DNA of 64,000 bases from NCBI RefSeq assembly GCF_000730165.1, contig NZ_CP022112.1, positions 62,001 to 126,000 on the forward strand. The letters are read 5' to 3'. The stretch is from Nitrospirillum viridazoti CBAmc (GTDB lineage Bacteria > Pseudomonadota > Alphaproteobacteria > Azospirillales > Azospirillaceae). Each line of letters begins with the position of its first letter. The first letter of the stretch is position 1. Both the position numbers and the translations under genes were made by a program. Positions 35,675-44,271 of this stretch are shown in pieces. Below the pieces are notes generated by a model, which searched no databases, was not told where the DNA came from, and saw only the letters and a list, made by a program, of their open reading frames with translations.

Positions 35675-36277
35675 ATGATGCACCGCCGCCTGCTGACCGC
35701 CCTGGCCGCCGCCGCCGCATTTGCCCCCGCCGTGGCGATGGCCCACCCCGGCATGCCCGGCCACACCCATGGCTTCACCGATGGCTTCGCCCACCCCTTC
35801 GGCGGGCTGGACCACCTGGCCGCCATGACCGCCGTGGGCCTGTGGGCTGGGCAGCAGGCCAAAGGGGGGCACGGCAGCCGAGCGGTGTGGCTGGGGCCCC
35901 TGGCCTTTCTGGCCCTGCTGGTGGCCGGTGCCATCGCCGGCGCCAACGGCCTGGCGCTGCCGGGTGTCGAATGGGGCATCGTCCTGTCGGTGGCGGCCCT
36001 GGGCTGGCTGACGGCCTTCGGCGCCCGGCTGCCCTTGGCCGCGGGCGTTGCCCTGATCGGCGCTTTCGCCCTCTGCCACGGCGCCGCCCATGGGGTGGAG
36101 ATGCCGGCTGACGCCGATGGCCTGGCCTACGGCCTCGGCTTCGTCACCGCCTCCGCCGTCCTGCACCTCACCGGCGTCGCCCTTTCCCGCCTGGCGGAGC
36201 GCGCCGGCCTGCAACTGGTCCCGCGCCTGGCCGGCCTGGGCTTAGCGGCCATGGCGCCGCTGTTGCTGGCGGTGTGA
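35675..36277 (+). CDS. HupE/UreJ nickel permease
   Basis: The 200-residue membrane protein has a signal-like first helix ending VAMA, then the HupE/UreJ hallmark HPFGGLDHLAAM preceded by a His-rich segment (HPGMPGHTHGF). Five or six further helices follow. The family imports nickel. Its place 57 nt after ureG indicates it supplies urease rather than hydrogenase, and no hyp or hup genes are in the window. Confidence 0.9.
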   Translation: MMHRRLLTALAAAAAFAPAVAMAHPGMPGHTHGFTDGFAHPFGGLDHLAAMTAVGLWAGQQAKGGHGSRAVWLGPLAFLALLVAGAIAGANGLALPGVEWGIVLSVAALGWLTAFGARLPLAAGVALIGAFALCHGAAHGVEMPADADGLAYGLGFVTASAVLHLTGVALSRLAERAGLQLVPRLAGLGLAAMAPLLLAV

Positions 36278-36723
36278 TGAGGCGCCTGCTTCTCCTCGGT
36301 GTGTTGGCCGCCGCCCCGGCGATGGCGGCCGACACGCCGCGTTGGATGGGCAACGGCGACAAGGCCGGCCTCGCCTATGATGGGGCGGGGGAGTTTTCCG
36401 GCATGGCGCTGAGCTGTGAGGCCGGCCCCCTGACCCTGTGGCTGGAAACCGACTGTGGTGGGGACGATACCTGTCCCGTGGCCCTGGTCCTGGATGGCCG
36501 CCCCATGCCTCTGGGCGTGGGACGGTATGTCGCCGATGGGATGAGCGGCGTGCTGGTGCCCTTCCCGGCCGCAGCGCTGGACCGCCTGGGCCGCGCCCGC
36601 CGCCTTCAATTTCGCATAGGATCGGCAGTGAGCCCGGCAATCACCACCGAGGGCCTGGCTGGGGCGATGGGGACGTTACGGGCCGCGTGTGGGGACGCTC
36701 AGCAACCGAAGTCCACCAGATAG
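36274..36723 (+). CDS. Secreted protein of unknown function
   Basis: The 149-residue protein has a signal peptide (MRRLLLLGVLAAAPAMAA). The mature domain has four cysteines (LSCEAG, TDCGGDDTC, RAACG) that could form disulfides. The start overlaps the nickel permease stop (ATGA), so it appears translationally coupled to the urease transport gene. The 3' end overlaps the convergent membrane gene by 25 nt. I recognise no family. Confidence 0.6.
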   Translation: MMRRLLLLGVLAAAPAMAADTPRWMGNGDKAGLAYDGAGEFSGMALSCEAGPLTLWLETDCGGDDTCPVALVLDGRPMPLGVGRYVADGMSGVLVPFPAAALDRLGRARRLQFRIGSAVSPAITTEGLAGAMGTLRAACGDAQQPKSTR

Positions 36724-37271
36724 AAGTGATCACCGACAGCGGCGTTGACGGCGTAACCGCAACTTAATTCCGACCCGGCGGCTCGATCATTCCAAGTGGT
36801 AGATTGTTGGCTGCGCGGTAATCCTATTTCGTCGCTCTCATCATAGACGACGCCGATGGTCATGGCGATGAAGCCGCCCCACTCGATGATTGCCAGTCTC
36901 GGCTGCCCAGTTTGGGGCAGGGCGCGGATTTGGGCCAGATAGCGGGGTCGAGCGATCGCAAAATGCAGGCGATCACCCAGAACGCGAGCGCCGAAAATGA
37001 CCGGCTTTGGCCACAGGGCGGAAGCCAGGAAGACGAGGGGTAGGATGGCCATGGCGCAGGCCTGCGGAACGTTCCGCCGCCACGCCGATCGTAGGGCAGC
37101 CACGGTGGACGCCAGAGCTGCCCCGCTCCAGGCCACGATGACGACCAGTCCAGCGATCAGGTACAGGGGTGGTGCCGATAGCAGAACGGTCTCGATCAGC
37201 ACCAGGCATAAGAAAAGACCGATGATGATCAGAATGGGCCGGTGGAAATGGTGTTGCAAGTCGGGCGGCAT
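36699..37271 (-). CDS. Unknown membrane protein, tandem paralog B
   Basis: The 190-residue protein has N-terminal membrane helices (about residues 12-30, 36-56 and 70-88) and a conserved soluble half: LGDRLHFAIARPRYLAQIR, EWGGFIAM, VVYDESDEIGLP, ending VGDHFYLVDFGC. The same layout and many identical residues occur in the gene directly upstream on this strand (37276-37854), so the two arose by tandem duplication. The ATG at 37271 lies 4 nt past the stop of that gene. Function is unknown. Confidence 0.65.
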   Translation of the reverse strand: MPPDLQHHFHRPILIIIGLFLCLVLIETVLLSAPPLYLIAGLVVIVAWSGAALASTVAALRSAWRRNVPQACAMAILPLVFLASALWPKPVIFGARVLGDRLHFAIARPRYLAQIRALPQTGQPRLAIIEWGGFIAMTIGVVYDESDEIGLPRSQQSTTWNDRAAGSELSCGYAVNAAVGDHFYLVDFGC

Positions 37272-37275
37272 GTGA

Positions 37276-37854
37276 TCAGCACCCCACGCCCACGGCATAG
37301 AAATGCTCGCCCAGTTCTGTGCGCACGCGATAGCCATAGGGGCAGGCGAGGTCGGTGTGCTCGGTCCGCGCCTTCCAGGAGGCGGATTGCCGCTCGGGCG
37401 GCAGGGTGACCTCATCGCTCTCATCATAGACCAGGCTGGTCGAGGCGACGATGAAGCCGCCCCAGCCCCAGACCAACAGCTTGGGTTCGCCGGTATCCGC
37501 CAGGGCGCGGACTTGGGCCAGGTATGAGGGGCGCCCCTGGGCGAAGTGCAGGTGGTCCGCCAGCGATTGCGCGCCACCCATGACCAGGCGGGGTTGAACC
37601 ACCATCACCAGGAAGGCCAGGGCCAGCAGCGCCAGGGATAGGGCGCGCCGGGGCAGCCCGTCACGGCGGGCCCGCACCGCCTGGCGCGCCGCCGCCATCG
37701 CAGCACCACACCAGAGCGCGAGGAGCGCCAGGGCGTCGAACGGTGGTTCCCACTCCAGTGCGGTGTCGACCAGCACCAAGCCGGCGAAGAGGACGGCGGC
37801 GGCCGGGACGGGCCAAATAGCGGGACGGTCGGGGCTGAGGGTGGCGATGGCCAT
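37276..37854 (-). CDS. Unknown membrane protein, tandem paralog A
   Basis: The 192-residue protein has two or three N-terminal membrane helices, a basic loop (RARRDGLPRRAL), another helix, and a soluble half: LADHLHFAQGRPSYLAQVR, GWGGFIVAST, LVYDESDEVTLPPERQ, ending GEHFYAVGVGC. The conserved Tyr-Asp-Glu-Ser-Asp-Glu core and terminal Gly-Cys are shared with the downstream paralog. The two genes are almost contiguous and surely co-transcribed. I do not recognise a named family. Confidence 0.65.
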   Translation of the reverse strand: MAIATLSPDRPAIWPVPAAAVLFAGLVLVDTALEWEPPFDALALLALWCGAAMAAARQAVRARRDGLPRRALSLALLALAFLVMVVQPRLVMGGAQSLADHLHFAQGRPSYLAQVRALADTGEPKLLVWGWGGFIVASTSLVYDESDEVTLPPERQSASWKARTEHTDLACPYGYRVRTELGEHFYAVGVGC

Positions 37855-37971
37855 GAGGCAGCTCGGGTAGGGGGATGAGCTTACCTACCCTAGCCGTGAC
37901 GCCTTGCCTCCTGGGCTGCATTTTCCCAGCAGAAACCGGCACTTATCGTGCATAATTTGTGCAGGCGGCAA

Positions 37972-39021
37972 TCAGGGCGGGTCCTGCGCCGGGACCCGCG
38001 CCAGTTCCAGGATGGGCGTGTCCTTGATCAAATAAGGGCGCAGGTCGTTCCAAGGGATGGTCACTGCCGGCTCGCCAGCGGCATAGGGTGCCACCTCATA
38101 GGTTGCGAAGGCTACGCTCAGGCCGTCGCTGTCGAACTCCCAATGGGTAGGCTGGGCCACCATTGGCTCCAGTTCCGCCGCGGTGCCGGTGAACACTTTA
38201 TTGTCTGGGCCAATGATCCCCTGTTCCACCAATCCGTCGTAGCAGCGCTTGGCCAGAAAGGCCCGCCATGGCTTGGCGGCGGCGAAGACGCGATCCGCCG
38301 TCAACTCCTTGCCCTCCTGGGCCAGGAAAAAGCGATTGGCGCTGTCGCTCGTGCCATGGGCGGCGCCGTGGCCGTAATCCCAGGTGTCGATCTGGATTTC
38401 GGCCACGTGGTCGGTGTAGGCGATCAGGCGGTAGGTGTTGACGATCTCCTCACTCGGTTGCGCCAGGCGGCCCGGCTTGGCCGCTTGCGTTTCGATGGTG
38501 GGGAATTTGGCCAGGGTGCGGATATAGGCGTTCACCTGTTTGTCCTGCGGCCGCGTGCCTGCCACCTGGTCCATGTTGAATTCCATCGTGCCGGTATCGT
38601 CGGCCCCGTCGGTTCCGGCCTCGGTGGCGACGTCGAAGCGCTGCATCTGATAGACGGTCGTGGTGCCGACAGTGCGCAGTGATTGGGGCAGGCTGCCCAG
38701 GCGCTCTTTATACTTTTCGCCCAGGCAGGTGGAAACGCCGTCCGGGGGGGCGCGTTTCACGGGTTTGCAATATCGGTGGACGTAGACCAGCCAGTTGTGC
38801 TGGTTCTGCACCAGTTCTGGCCTGATGTCGGCCGGGGCCGATGCCAAAGTCTGGCGATAGGCGGTGGCCAGCTTTTCGTCCGCCGCCGACAGGGACGGGT
38901 CGGCGCAGATCGCCTTTTCCACCGCCGTTTCCGCTTTGGCGCAGTCGAAACTGGCGGCGCCGGCTTGGTCCCTGAGAAGAAGCAGGCCGGTGGCACAAAC
39001 AAGGACACGGGAAAGGCGCAC
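37972..39021 (-). CDS. Secreted LprI-like protein with C-terminal RsiV-like domain
   Basis: The 349-residue protein has a signal peptide (first about 22 residues). An LprI/DUF1311-type domain follows (FDCAKAETAVEKAICADPSLSAADEKL, two cysteines), and a C-terminal region resembles DUF3298/RsiV, with YGHGAAHGTSDSANRFF. Related proteins bind or inhibit lysozyme, or sit in envelope-stress systems. The GTG at 39021 is chosen because it starts the signal peptide and has GGAAG upstream. Functional assignment is tentative. Confidence 0.7.
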   Translation of the reverse strand: MRLSRVLVCATGLLLLRDQAGAASFDCAKAETAVEKAICADPSLSAADEKLATAYRQTLASAPADIRPELVQNQHNWLVYVHRYCKPVKRAPPDGVSTCLGEKYKERLGSLPQSLRTVGTTTVYQMQRFDVATEAGTDGADDTGTMEFNMDQVAGTRPQDKQVNAYIRTLAKFPTIETQAAKPGRLAQPSEEIVNTYRLIAYTDHVAEIQIDTWDYGHGAAHGTSDSANRFFLAQEGKELTADRVFAAAKPWRAFLAKRCYDGLVEQGIIGPDNKVFTGTAAELEPMVAQPTHWEFDSDGLSVAFATYEVAPYAAGEPAVTIPWNDLRPYLIKDTPILELARVPAQDPP

Positions 39022-39038
39022 TGGAAAACTTCCTTCGC

Positions 39039-39566
39039 TTAAGGGTCGGTTGGCAAGTGAAGTAAGTCGCCAACCCGTCGCCACAACACCTCCCGTGTCG
39101 CCGGAGCCACGGTGATGATCTGGCGCTCCAGTGTCGCGCGCAAGGCCGGTCCCATGTGCTCTTCCGGCATGGGCGTATAACCGTGGCGGCGGAACCAGGG
39201 GCCGTTCCAGGGTGGCGCCTGGAAGGTGGTCAGCGTCAGGGCCTCGGCGCCCAGGGCGCGGGCGTGGCTCAATGCCTGGGCCAGCAGGGCGCCACCAACG
39301 CCCCGGCCGCCGGCCTCGGGCATCACCGAAATATTGGCGATGTAAAGCTGATCGTCCTGGGGCTGCAGCAGGATGAAACCGGCGGTTCGTCCCGCGTGCT
39401 CGGCCACCCACACCGTGCCGACCGCCAGGCGCTCCCGCGCGATGGGCGGGCGGGCGGCGACAAAGGCCAGGTCCGGCCAGGTGGTGTAGCGGCGGCGGGC
39501 GGCGGCCTCCAGCGTTTGCAGGGCGGGCAACTCACCGGCTTCAGGCGCGCGTAGCCTCACGCTCAC
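39039..39566 (-). CDS. GNAT-family N-acetyltransferase
   Basis: The 175-residue protein has the GNAT core: YIANISVMPEAGGRGVGGALLAQALSHARALG, where the acetyl-CoA pyrophosphate loop is GGRGVGGAL, and the typical FRRHGYTPM segment. Substrate is unknown. Its start overlaps the upstream hydrolase stop (ATGA), so the two are co-translated. Confidence 0.88.
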   Translation of the reverse strand: MSVRLRAPEAGELPALQTLEAAARRRYTTWPDLAFVAARPPIARERLAVGTVWVAEHAGRTAGFILLQPQDDQLYIANISVMPEAGGRGVGGALLAQALSHARALGAEALTLTTFQAPPWNGPWFRRHGYTPMPEEHMGPALRATLERQIITVAPATREVLWRRVGDLLHLPTDP

Positions 39567-41071
39567 TGCTCAGGGCGCCTGCTATGCGCCGCCACCCAGT
39601 CGGTGATCAGGTCCAGGGCCACGGGTGCGATCGTTTCGGGGATACGGGCGTATTCGGTTGGGGCGCCGGTGTCGGCGGTTTGGAACATGTGGTTCAGGCC
39701 CGGCACCTCGCGCGCCTCGGCCTTGGGGTCGTCGGCCAGGGCGGCGCGCAGGGCCGGCAGGTTTTCGGAGGCTGAGACCTGCAAATCCTTGGACCCCACC
39801 AGGGCCAGAACGGGCAGGCGCAGGGTGCGCAGCGCGGGGGCGGGATCATAGGTCAGGAACCAGCGGTACCAGGGCTTGGTCACCGCCTCGATCACCGCTT
39901 CGGACGTGGCGATGCGGTTGTCGCCGCCCATCATGCCGCCCTGCAGCAGGATGCGCAGGCGGGCGCGGGCGCGTTCCGGATCCGACTCGTCCTTCACGAT
40001 GGCGTACTCGCGCCGGTCCATGTCCACCAGGCGCTCGGCCCCGGACGCCCCCACGCCGGTGGCGCCGGCGATCAGGCGCTTCTGGCTCAGCAGGATGGTC
40101 TCCCCATCCACGCCCGGGCCTGCCATCAGCACCAGCCAGGCGATGGTGGGGTCGCGGCTGGCCACCATGGGGGCGATCAGCCCGCCCTCGCTGTGGCCGA
40201 TCAGGCCGATGCGGCGCGGGTCGATGTCGGCGCGGCCGCGCAGATAGGCGACGCCGGCGGCGGCGTCGGTGGCGAAGTCGGGCGTGGTGGCGGCGTCGAA
40301 ATCACCGGTGGACTGGCCGACGCCGCGGTCGTCCACCCGCAGCACGGCGATGCCGCGCCGGGTCAGCGCGTCGGCCAGCACCAGGAAGGGCTTGTGGCCC
40401 TCGATGGTCTCATCACGGTCCTGGGGGCCCGACCCGGTGATGAGCAGCGCGGCCGGAAACGGGCCCTTGCCCGGCGGCAGGGTCAGGGTGCCGGCCAGCC
40501 GGACGCCGGCTGCGGCCGGGTTGTCATACGCCACGCTGACCGTGCGATAGGGAAAGGGCGGATGGGGTACCTGGGGCCGCGCCTGTTCCGCTTGGATCTG
40601 CGCCGTGGTCAGGCGGGTCAGGGCCAGCGGGCGGGACTGGCGGGCCTGCCGCCAGGTGCCAGTCAGGGTCTGCCCGTCCGCCGACAGCGTGCCGGTATAG
40701 CCGCCCAGCACGGCCGGTATGTCGAAGGTGACCGTGTCGCCCTCGCGGCTGACGCTGGGGATGGGCAAGCCCAGAACCTGCTGGTCCACGCTGTCCAGCG
40801 TGCCGGCCAGGGCGGGGGCGCCGCCGGGGCCGGGCACGGTGGTGACATGGAACTCCAGCCGCAGGCGGGTCAGCCCGGTGTCCAGCGTGCCCCGCCAGTC
40901 GCCGGTCAGGGCGGCGGCGGGTGCCGCCGGTGCCTGGGATGGGGGCGGTGCCGCCCCCGCGGCATCAGGCGGGGGGCCGCCGGCGCAGGCGGCCCACAGC
41001 ATCACCGTCATCCGCTTCCAAGCCCGTCGTCGCACCGTCCAGAGCCCTTCGCCAACTGGTCGTCCCGACAT
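39563..41071 (-). CDS. Alpha/beta-hydrolase, predicted lipoprotein
   Basis: The protein of about 502 residues has an N-terminal signal with lipobox-like LWAAC (RRRAWKRMTVMLWAAC) and a Pro/Ala linker. A beta-rich domain follows (about residues 60-170), then an alpha/beta-hydrolase domain: LLITGSGPQDRDE, LRVDDRGVGQSTGDF, and nucleophile elbow GLIGHSEGGLIAP with serine. The C-terminal Asp and His are probably in LVGSKDLQVSA and PGLNHMFQ. It is likely an esterase or peptidase of the envelope. The start could be 41071 or 41011. Confidence 0.82.
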   Translation of the reverse strand: MSGRPVGEGLWTVRRRAWKRMTVMLWAACAGGPPPDAAGAAPPPSQAPAAPAAALTGDWRGTLDTGLTRLRLEFHVTTVPGPGGAPALAGTLDSVDQQVLGLPIPSVSREGDTVTFDIPAVLGGYTGTLSADGQTLTGTWRQARQSRPLALTRLTTAQIQAEQARPQVPHPPFPYRTVSVAYDNPAAAGVRLAGTLTLPPGKGPFPAALLITGSGPQDRDETIEGHKPFLVLADALTRRGIAVLRVDDRGVGQSTGDFDAATTPDFATDAAAGVAYLRGRADIDPRRIGLIGHSEGGLIAPMVASRDPTIAWLVLMAGPGVDGETILLSQKRLIAGATGVGASGAERLVDMDRREYAIVKDESDPERARARLRILLQGGMMGGDNRIATSEAVIEAVTKPWYRWFLTYDPAPALRTLRLPVLALVGSKDLQVSASENLPALRAALADDPKAEAREVPGLNHMFQTADTGAPTEYARIPETIAPVALDLITDWVAAHSRRPEQ

Positions 41072-41148
41072 AAGCGTGGGGTCGACGGGCGCCGCTGTCC
41101 AGGGGGCAAGAGGTGGTGTGGCAGTGGGACGGGCCTCAGCCGCAAGGA

Positions 41149-41649
41149 TCAGGCGATGGCGGCGGCCCGCCGGATACCGGGACGGAAACGGCGGGTCGCC
41201 AGGATGCCGGTCCCCACGAACAGCAGCAGCAGGATGCCTTCCGCGGCGCCGAAGGGTGGCTCGCTGCCCGTGGGGGCCAGCGCGTGCAGGGCCGGCACCT
41301 TCAGGAAGGATTGGGCCACGGCCACGAAGGCCAGCAGGAAGACGCTGGCGGTCAGGCTGGCGGCGTATATCCACCGCCAGGCCCCGCGCAGGCCGAAGGC
41401 GTAAAGGGCCGCGATGGCCACCGCCAGGATCAGCAGCGACAACGCCCCCACGCCATGCGAAGGCAGGAAGCCGCTGAAGGGGAAGCCGAAGCCGGTGAGG
41501 TCGGTCAGGACGGCTGCCGCCAGGTAGACGGCGGTCAGCGCCGGCGGCACCCGGCTGCTGAACAGGCCGCTGAGCAACAGCAGTCCCGCCGCCAAGGCCA
41601 GCAGGCTGAGATCGGTATGGAAACCCACATAGCTGGTCGGATCGAACAT
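41149..41649 (-). CDS. Membrane protein of unknown function
   Basis: The 166-residue protein has about five predicted membrane helices. The N-terminal one is around residues 14-32, and two central helices flank a GFLPSHGVGALS loop. It ends in a basic tail (ATRRFRPGIRRAAA). It lies 77 nt upstream of the hydrolase on the same strand and is divergent from the LysR gene at 41868. No family is recognised. Confidence 0.65.
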   Translation of the reverse strand: MFDPTSYVGFHTDLSLLALAAGLLLLSGLFSSRVPPALTAVYLAAAVLTDLTGFGFPFSGFLPSHGVGALSLLILAVAIAALYAFGLRGAWRWIYAASLTASVFLLAFVAVAQSFLKVPALHALAPTGSEPPFGAAEGILLLLFVGTGILATRRFRPGIRRAAAIA

Positions 41650-41867
41650 GGCTTGCTCCCCTTGGTCGAAAGGGCGGTTCCCTGCCACCCATCCCCAATC
41701 TGCCACCCTCCGTCATGCGCGGTCTTGTATCGGCCGACCCTCTTCATGGATCATGCGCACGGGATGCGGGGCCCCGGCAGCGAGGCCCCTCTGCCTACGA
41801 AACAGGCTGCGGGCGGGATGCGGTCAACAGGATCGCGCCCCGCTTTCGGGAGAGGGCGCCGCACGGC

Positions 41868-42773
41868 ATGATCGACAAGCTGGAATTCTTCATCGCGCTG
41901 GCCCGGGAACAGCATTTCGGCCGCGCGGCGGAGGCCTGCGGCGTCACTCAGCCCACCCTGTCGGCCGGCCTGAAACAGCTGGAGGACCAGCTGGGCGTGC
42001 TGCTGGTCAATCGTGGCGCGCGCTACATGGGCCTGACGCAGGAGGGGGAGCGGGTGCTGGACTGGGCCCGCCGCATCGTGGGCGACGCCCGCGCCATGCG
42101 GCAGGAGGTGCGGGCCCTGCGCCACGGCCTCAGCGGCCACCTGCGCATCGCGGTCATCCCCACGGCGCTGGCCATGGTGCCCATCCTGACCACGCCCTAT
42201 CGCGAGCGGCACCCGGGCGTGAAGTTCACCGTGCTGTCGCGCACCTCCATCGAGATTTTGCATCTGCTGGAAGGGCTGGAGATCGACGCCGGCCTGACCT
42301 ACTTGGACAACGAACCCCTGGGCCGGGTGCGCACCGTACCCCTGTACCGCGAACAGTACCGCCTGCTGATCTCCCGCGACAGCCCGCTGGGCGCCCGTGC
42401 CCAGGTCAGCTGGGCCGAGGTGGGGGAGATACCGCTGTGCCTGCTGACACCGGACATGCAGAACCGGCGGATCATCGACCGGCTGTTGGCCATCGCCGGC
42501 GCCACGTCGGCGCCGACCCTGGAATCCAATTCCATGATCGTGCTGTTCTCGCACGTGCGCACGGGCAAGTGGGCCAGCATCATGCCCGAGGTGCTGACCA
42601 CGGCTTTCAACTTCCCGGAGGAGATCCGGGCCATCCCCATCGTCGACCCGGCGGCGGTGCATGACATCGGCCTGGTGGTGCCCTATCGCGACCCCATGAC
42701 GCCCCTGACCGCCGCCTTGGTGGCCGAGGCCAAGAAGGTGGCCCGCACCTTTGGCGAGCCCATGGCTCCCTGA
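41868..42773 (+). CDS. LysR-family regulator, candidate formate dehydrogenase regulator
   Basis: The 301-residue protein has a standard LysR winged helix (LEFFIALAREQHFGRAAEAC, TQPTLSAGLKQLEDQLGVLL, residues 1-60) and an effector domain with TALAMVPILTTPYRERHPGV and the IEILHLLEGLEIDAGLTYL segment. The ATG at 41868 follows GGGAGAGGG. It ends about 1 kb before fdsG, separated by one minus-strand gene. LysR proteins (FdsR type) control fds operons in other proteobacteria, and two LysR-type boxes precede fdsG here, so it is the best local candidate. Confidence 0.85.
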   Translation: MIDKLEFFIALAREQHFGRAAEACGVTQPTLSAGLKQLEDQLGVLLVNRGARYMGLTQEGERVLDWARRIVGDARAMRQEVRALRHGLSGHLRIAVIPTALAMVPILTTPYRERHPGVKFTVLSRTSIEILHLLEGLEIDAGLTYLDNEPLGRVRTVPLYREQYRLLISRDSPLGARAQVSWAEVGEIPLCLLTPDMQNRRIIDRLLAIAGATSAPTLESNSMIVLFSHVRTGKWASIMPEVLTTAFNFPEEIRAIPIVDPAAVHDIGLVVPYRDPMTPLTAALVAEAKKVARTFGEPMAP

Positions 42774-42777
42774 CCGC

Positions 42778-42820
42778 AAAAAAGGAACCCCCCGGGGCGG
42801 TGGCCGCTCCGGGGGTTCCT
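42778..42820 (-). terminator. Intrinsic terminator for TPR gene
   Basis: An AAAAAA run at 42778-42783 is followed by GGAACCCCC, a 16-bp-scale stem and GGGGGTTCC ending at 42819. Read on the minus strand this is a strong hairpin followed by TTTTTT, downstream of the TPR protein gene. It may also stop plus-strand transcription from the LysR gene. Confidence 0.85.
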
Positions 42821-42849
42821 CCATATGATGCCCGGCGCTCGGGCGGTAC

Positions 42850-43581
42850 TCAGTTCGACGCCACCAGCTTCTGGCGGACGTCGGCCAGCAGGGCCCGGGC
42901 CTCGGCGCGGCGTCCGGCGTCCCACACGGGCTGGGTCACGGACACCGGCGCCTCCAGGGCGTGGGCCAGCACCTTGGCCGAGCGCTCGTACTCACCCTGC
43001 TGCGACAGGAACTCGCCGTAGAAGTAGTTGGACTCCAGCCCGTTGGGGCTCAACGCGATGCCGCGCTCCAGGTACTTGCGCGCCTTGCTGTCGCTGCCGA
43101 AGCCGATGGGGAAGCCCGGCATCAGGTAATAGAGCGAGCCCAGGTTGACCGCCGACGCGCCGTCCAGGGCGGTGGGGTCGATCCTGTCGGCCTGTTCGAA
43201 CAGGTCGCGGGCCTTGCGCACCAGCTCCAGCGAGCCGGCGTTCTGCTCATAGCCGGCGATGCTGCCCAGGATCAGGGCGGTGCTGATCATCGGCTCGGCG
43301 CGGCCCGGGTAGCGGGTCTGCAGGTCGGTGGCGCGGACCAGCAGATCCCGCATCTTCTGGGCCTGGGCCTTGTCGTCGTGCATCTGGTACTTGATGACCG
43401 ACCAATCGCGCAGCAGCTGCGTCACGTCCTGCGTCATCGCCGGGTCAGTGGGCTGGGCCGCCGCCGGGGCCGCCGCCATCACCGAAGCCGGGCTGTCGAC
43501 CGAGGCGGCCTGCACCGCAATCGGGGCCGCCAGCATCAGGCTCAGCAAGGTTGAGGTCGCAACAAAAACACGCGCACGCAT
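42850..43581 (-). CDS. Secreted TPR-repeat protein
   Basis: The 243-residue protein has a signal peptide (RVFVATSTLLSLMLAAPIAVQA). Its helical repeats (RYPGRAEPMISTALILGSIAGYE, DGASAVNLGSLYYLMPG, NGLESNYFYGEFLSQQGEYE) look like tetratricopeptide repeats, so a periplasmic protein-interaction role is likely. The ATG at 43581 starts the signal peptide. It is divergent from the formate dehydrogenase operon. Confidence 0.78.
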   Translation of the reverse strand: MRARVFVATSTLLSLMLAAPIAVQAASVDSPASVMAAAPAAAQPTDPAMTQDVTQLLRDWSVIKYQMHDDKAQAQKMRDLLVRATDLQTRYPGRAEPMISTALILGSIAGYEQNAGSLELVRKARDLFEQADRIDPTALDGASAVNLGSLYYLMPGFPIGFGSDSKARKYLERGIALSPNGLESNYFYGEFLSQQGEYERSAKVLAHALEAPVSVTQPVWDAGRRAEARALLADVRQKLVASN

Positions 43582-43669
43582 AATCCACGTCCCAGTGACG
43601 GGCGTCCTAGTTGGGCGTCCTATATGGTTTCGATGTGCCGCGGGCGGGCCGAAGCAGGCCAGGCGGCGT

Positions 43670-43737
43670 GATAGAAGTTTTCTATCGCAACATGGAACGG
43701 CTTCGTTGATTATGTTCCGGCGATAGCCAACTTCTAA
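43670..43737 (+). promoter_or_regulatory. Two LysR-type boxes upstream of fdsG
   Basis: ATAG-N7-CTAT at 43671-43685, within the perfect palindrome GATAGAA-GTT-TTCTATC (43670-43686), and ATAG-N7-CTAA at 43723-43737 are both LysR-type motifs. Their centres are 52 bp apart (about five helical turns), the usual arrangement of a recognition and an activation site. They lie 37-104 nt before the fdsG start. Confidence 0.6.
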
Positions 43738-43773
43738 TGACAGGGAGAATGCCTGAGAAGTGAGGCCGCTGCT

Positions 43774-44271
43774 GTGACGTCTGCCACAACAAGTACCCCG
43801 TGGGACCGTGAAAAGGCCGCTGAAGTCATTGCGGCGCACCAAAATCTTGAAGGGCCAGCATTGCCGATACTGCATGCCTTGCAGGAGACCTTCGGCCATG
43901 TGCCCGAGGACGCGGTGCCCTTGCTTGCGGACGCGCTGAACCTTTCCCGCGCCGATGTTCACGGAATTGTAAGCTTTTACCACGACTTTAGAGAGGCGCC
44001 CGCCGGTCGCCACGTGGTGAAGCTGTGCCGGGCCGAGGCGTGCCAGTCCATGGGCGGTCATGCCTTGGCGGAAGGCCTGCTGCGCCGCCTGGGCCTGGAC
44101 TGGGGCGGCACCACCGGCGACGGCCAGGTGACGATTGAGCCTGTCTATTGCCTGGGGCTGTGCGCCTGCGCCCCGGCGGCCCTGATCGACGGCCGCCCCC
44201 TGGGCCGCCTGAACCGCGAACGCCTGGACGCCGCCGTGAACGAGGCCCGCAACGATTGGTCGACGCCATGA
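43774..44271 (+). CDS. fdsG: NAD-dependent formate dehydrogenase gamma subunit
   Basis: The 165-residue protein is a NuoE-like [2Fe-2S] subunit. Ligand cysteines are visible in CRAEACQSMG and CLGLCACAP, and the thioredoxin-like start LEGPALPILHALQETFGHVPE fits the family. It relays electrons between FdsA and FdsB. The start is GTG at 43774. The stop overlaps fdsB (ATGA). Confidence 0.95.
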   Translation: MTSATTSTPWDREKAAEVIAAHQNLEGPALPILHALQETFGHVPEDAVPLLADALNLSRADVHGIVSFYHDFREAPAGRHVVKLCRAEACQSMGGHALAEGLLRRLGLDWGGTTGDGQVTIEPVYCLGLCACAPAALIDGRPLGRLNRERLDAAVNEARNDWSTP

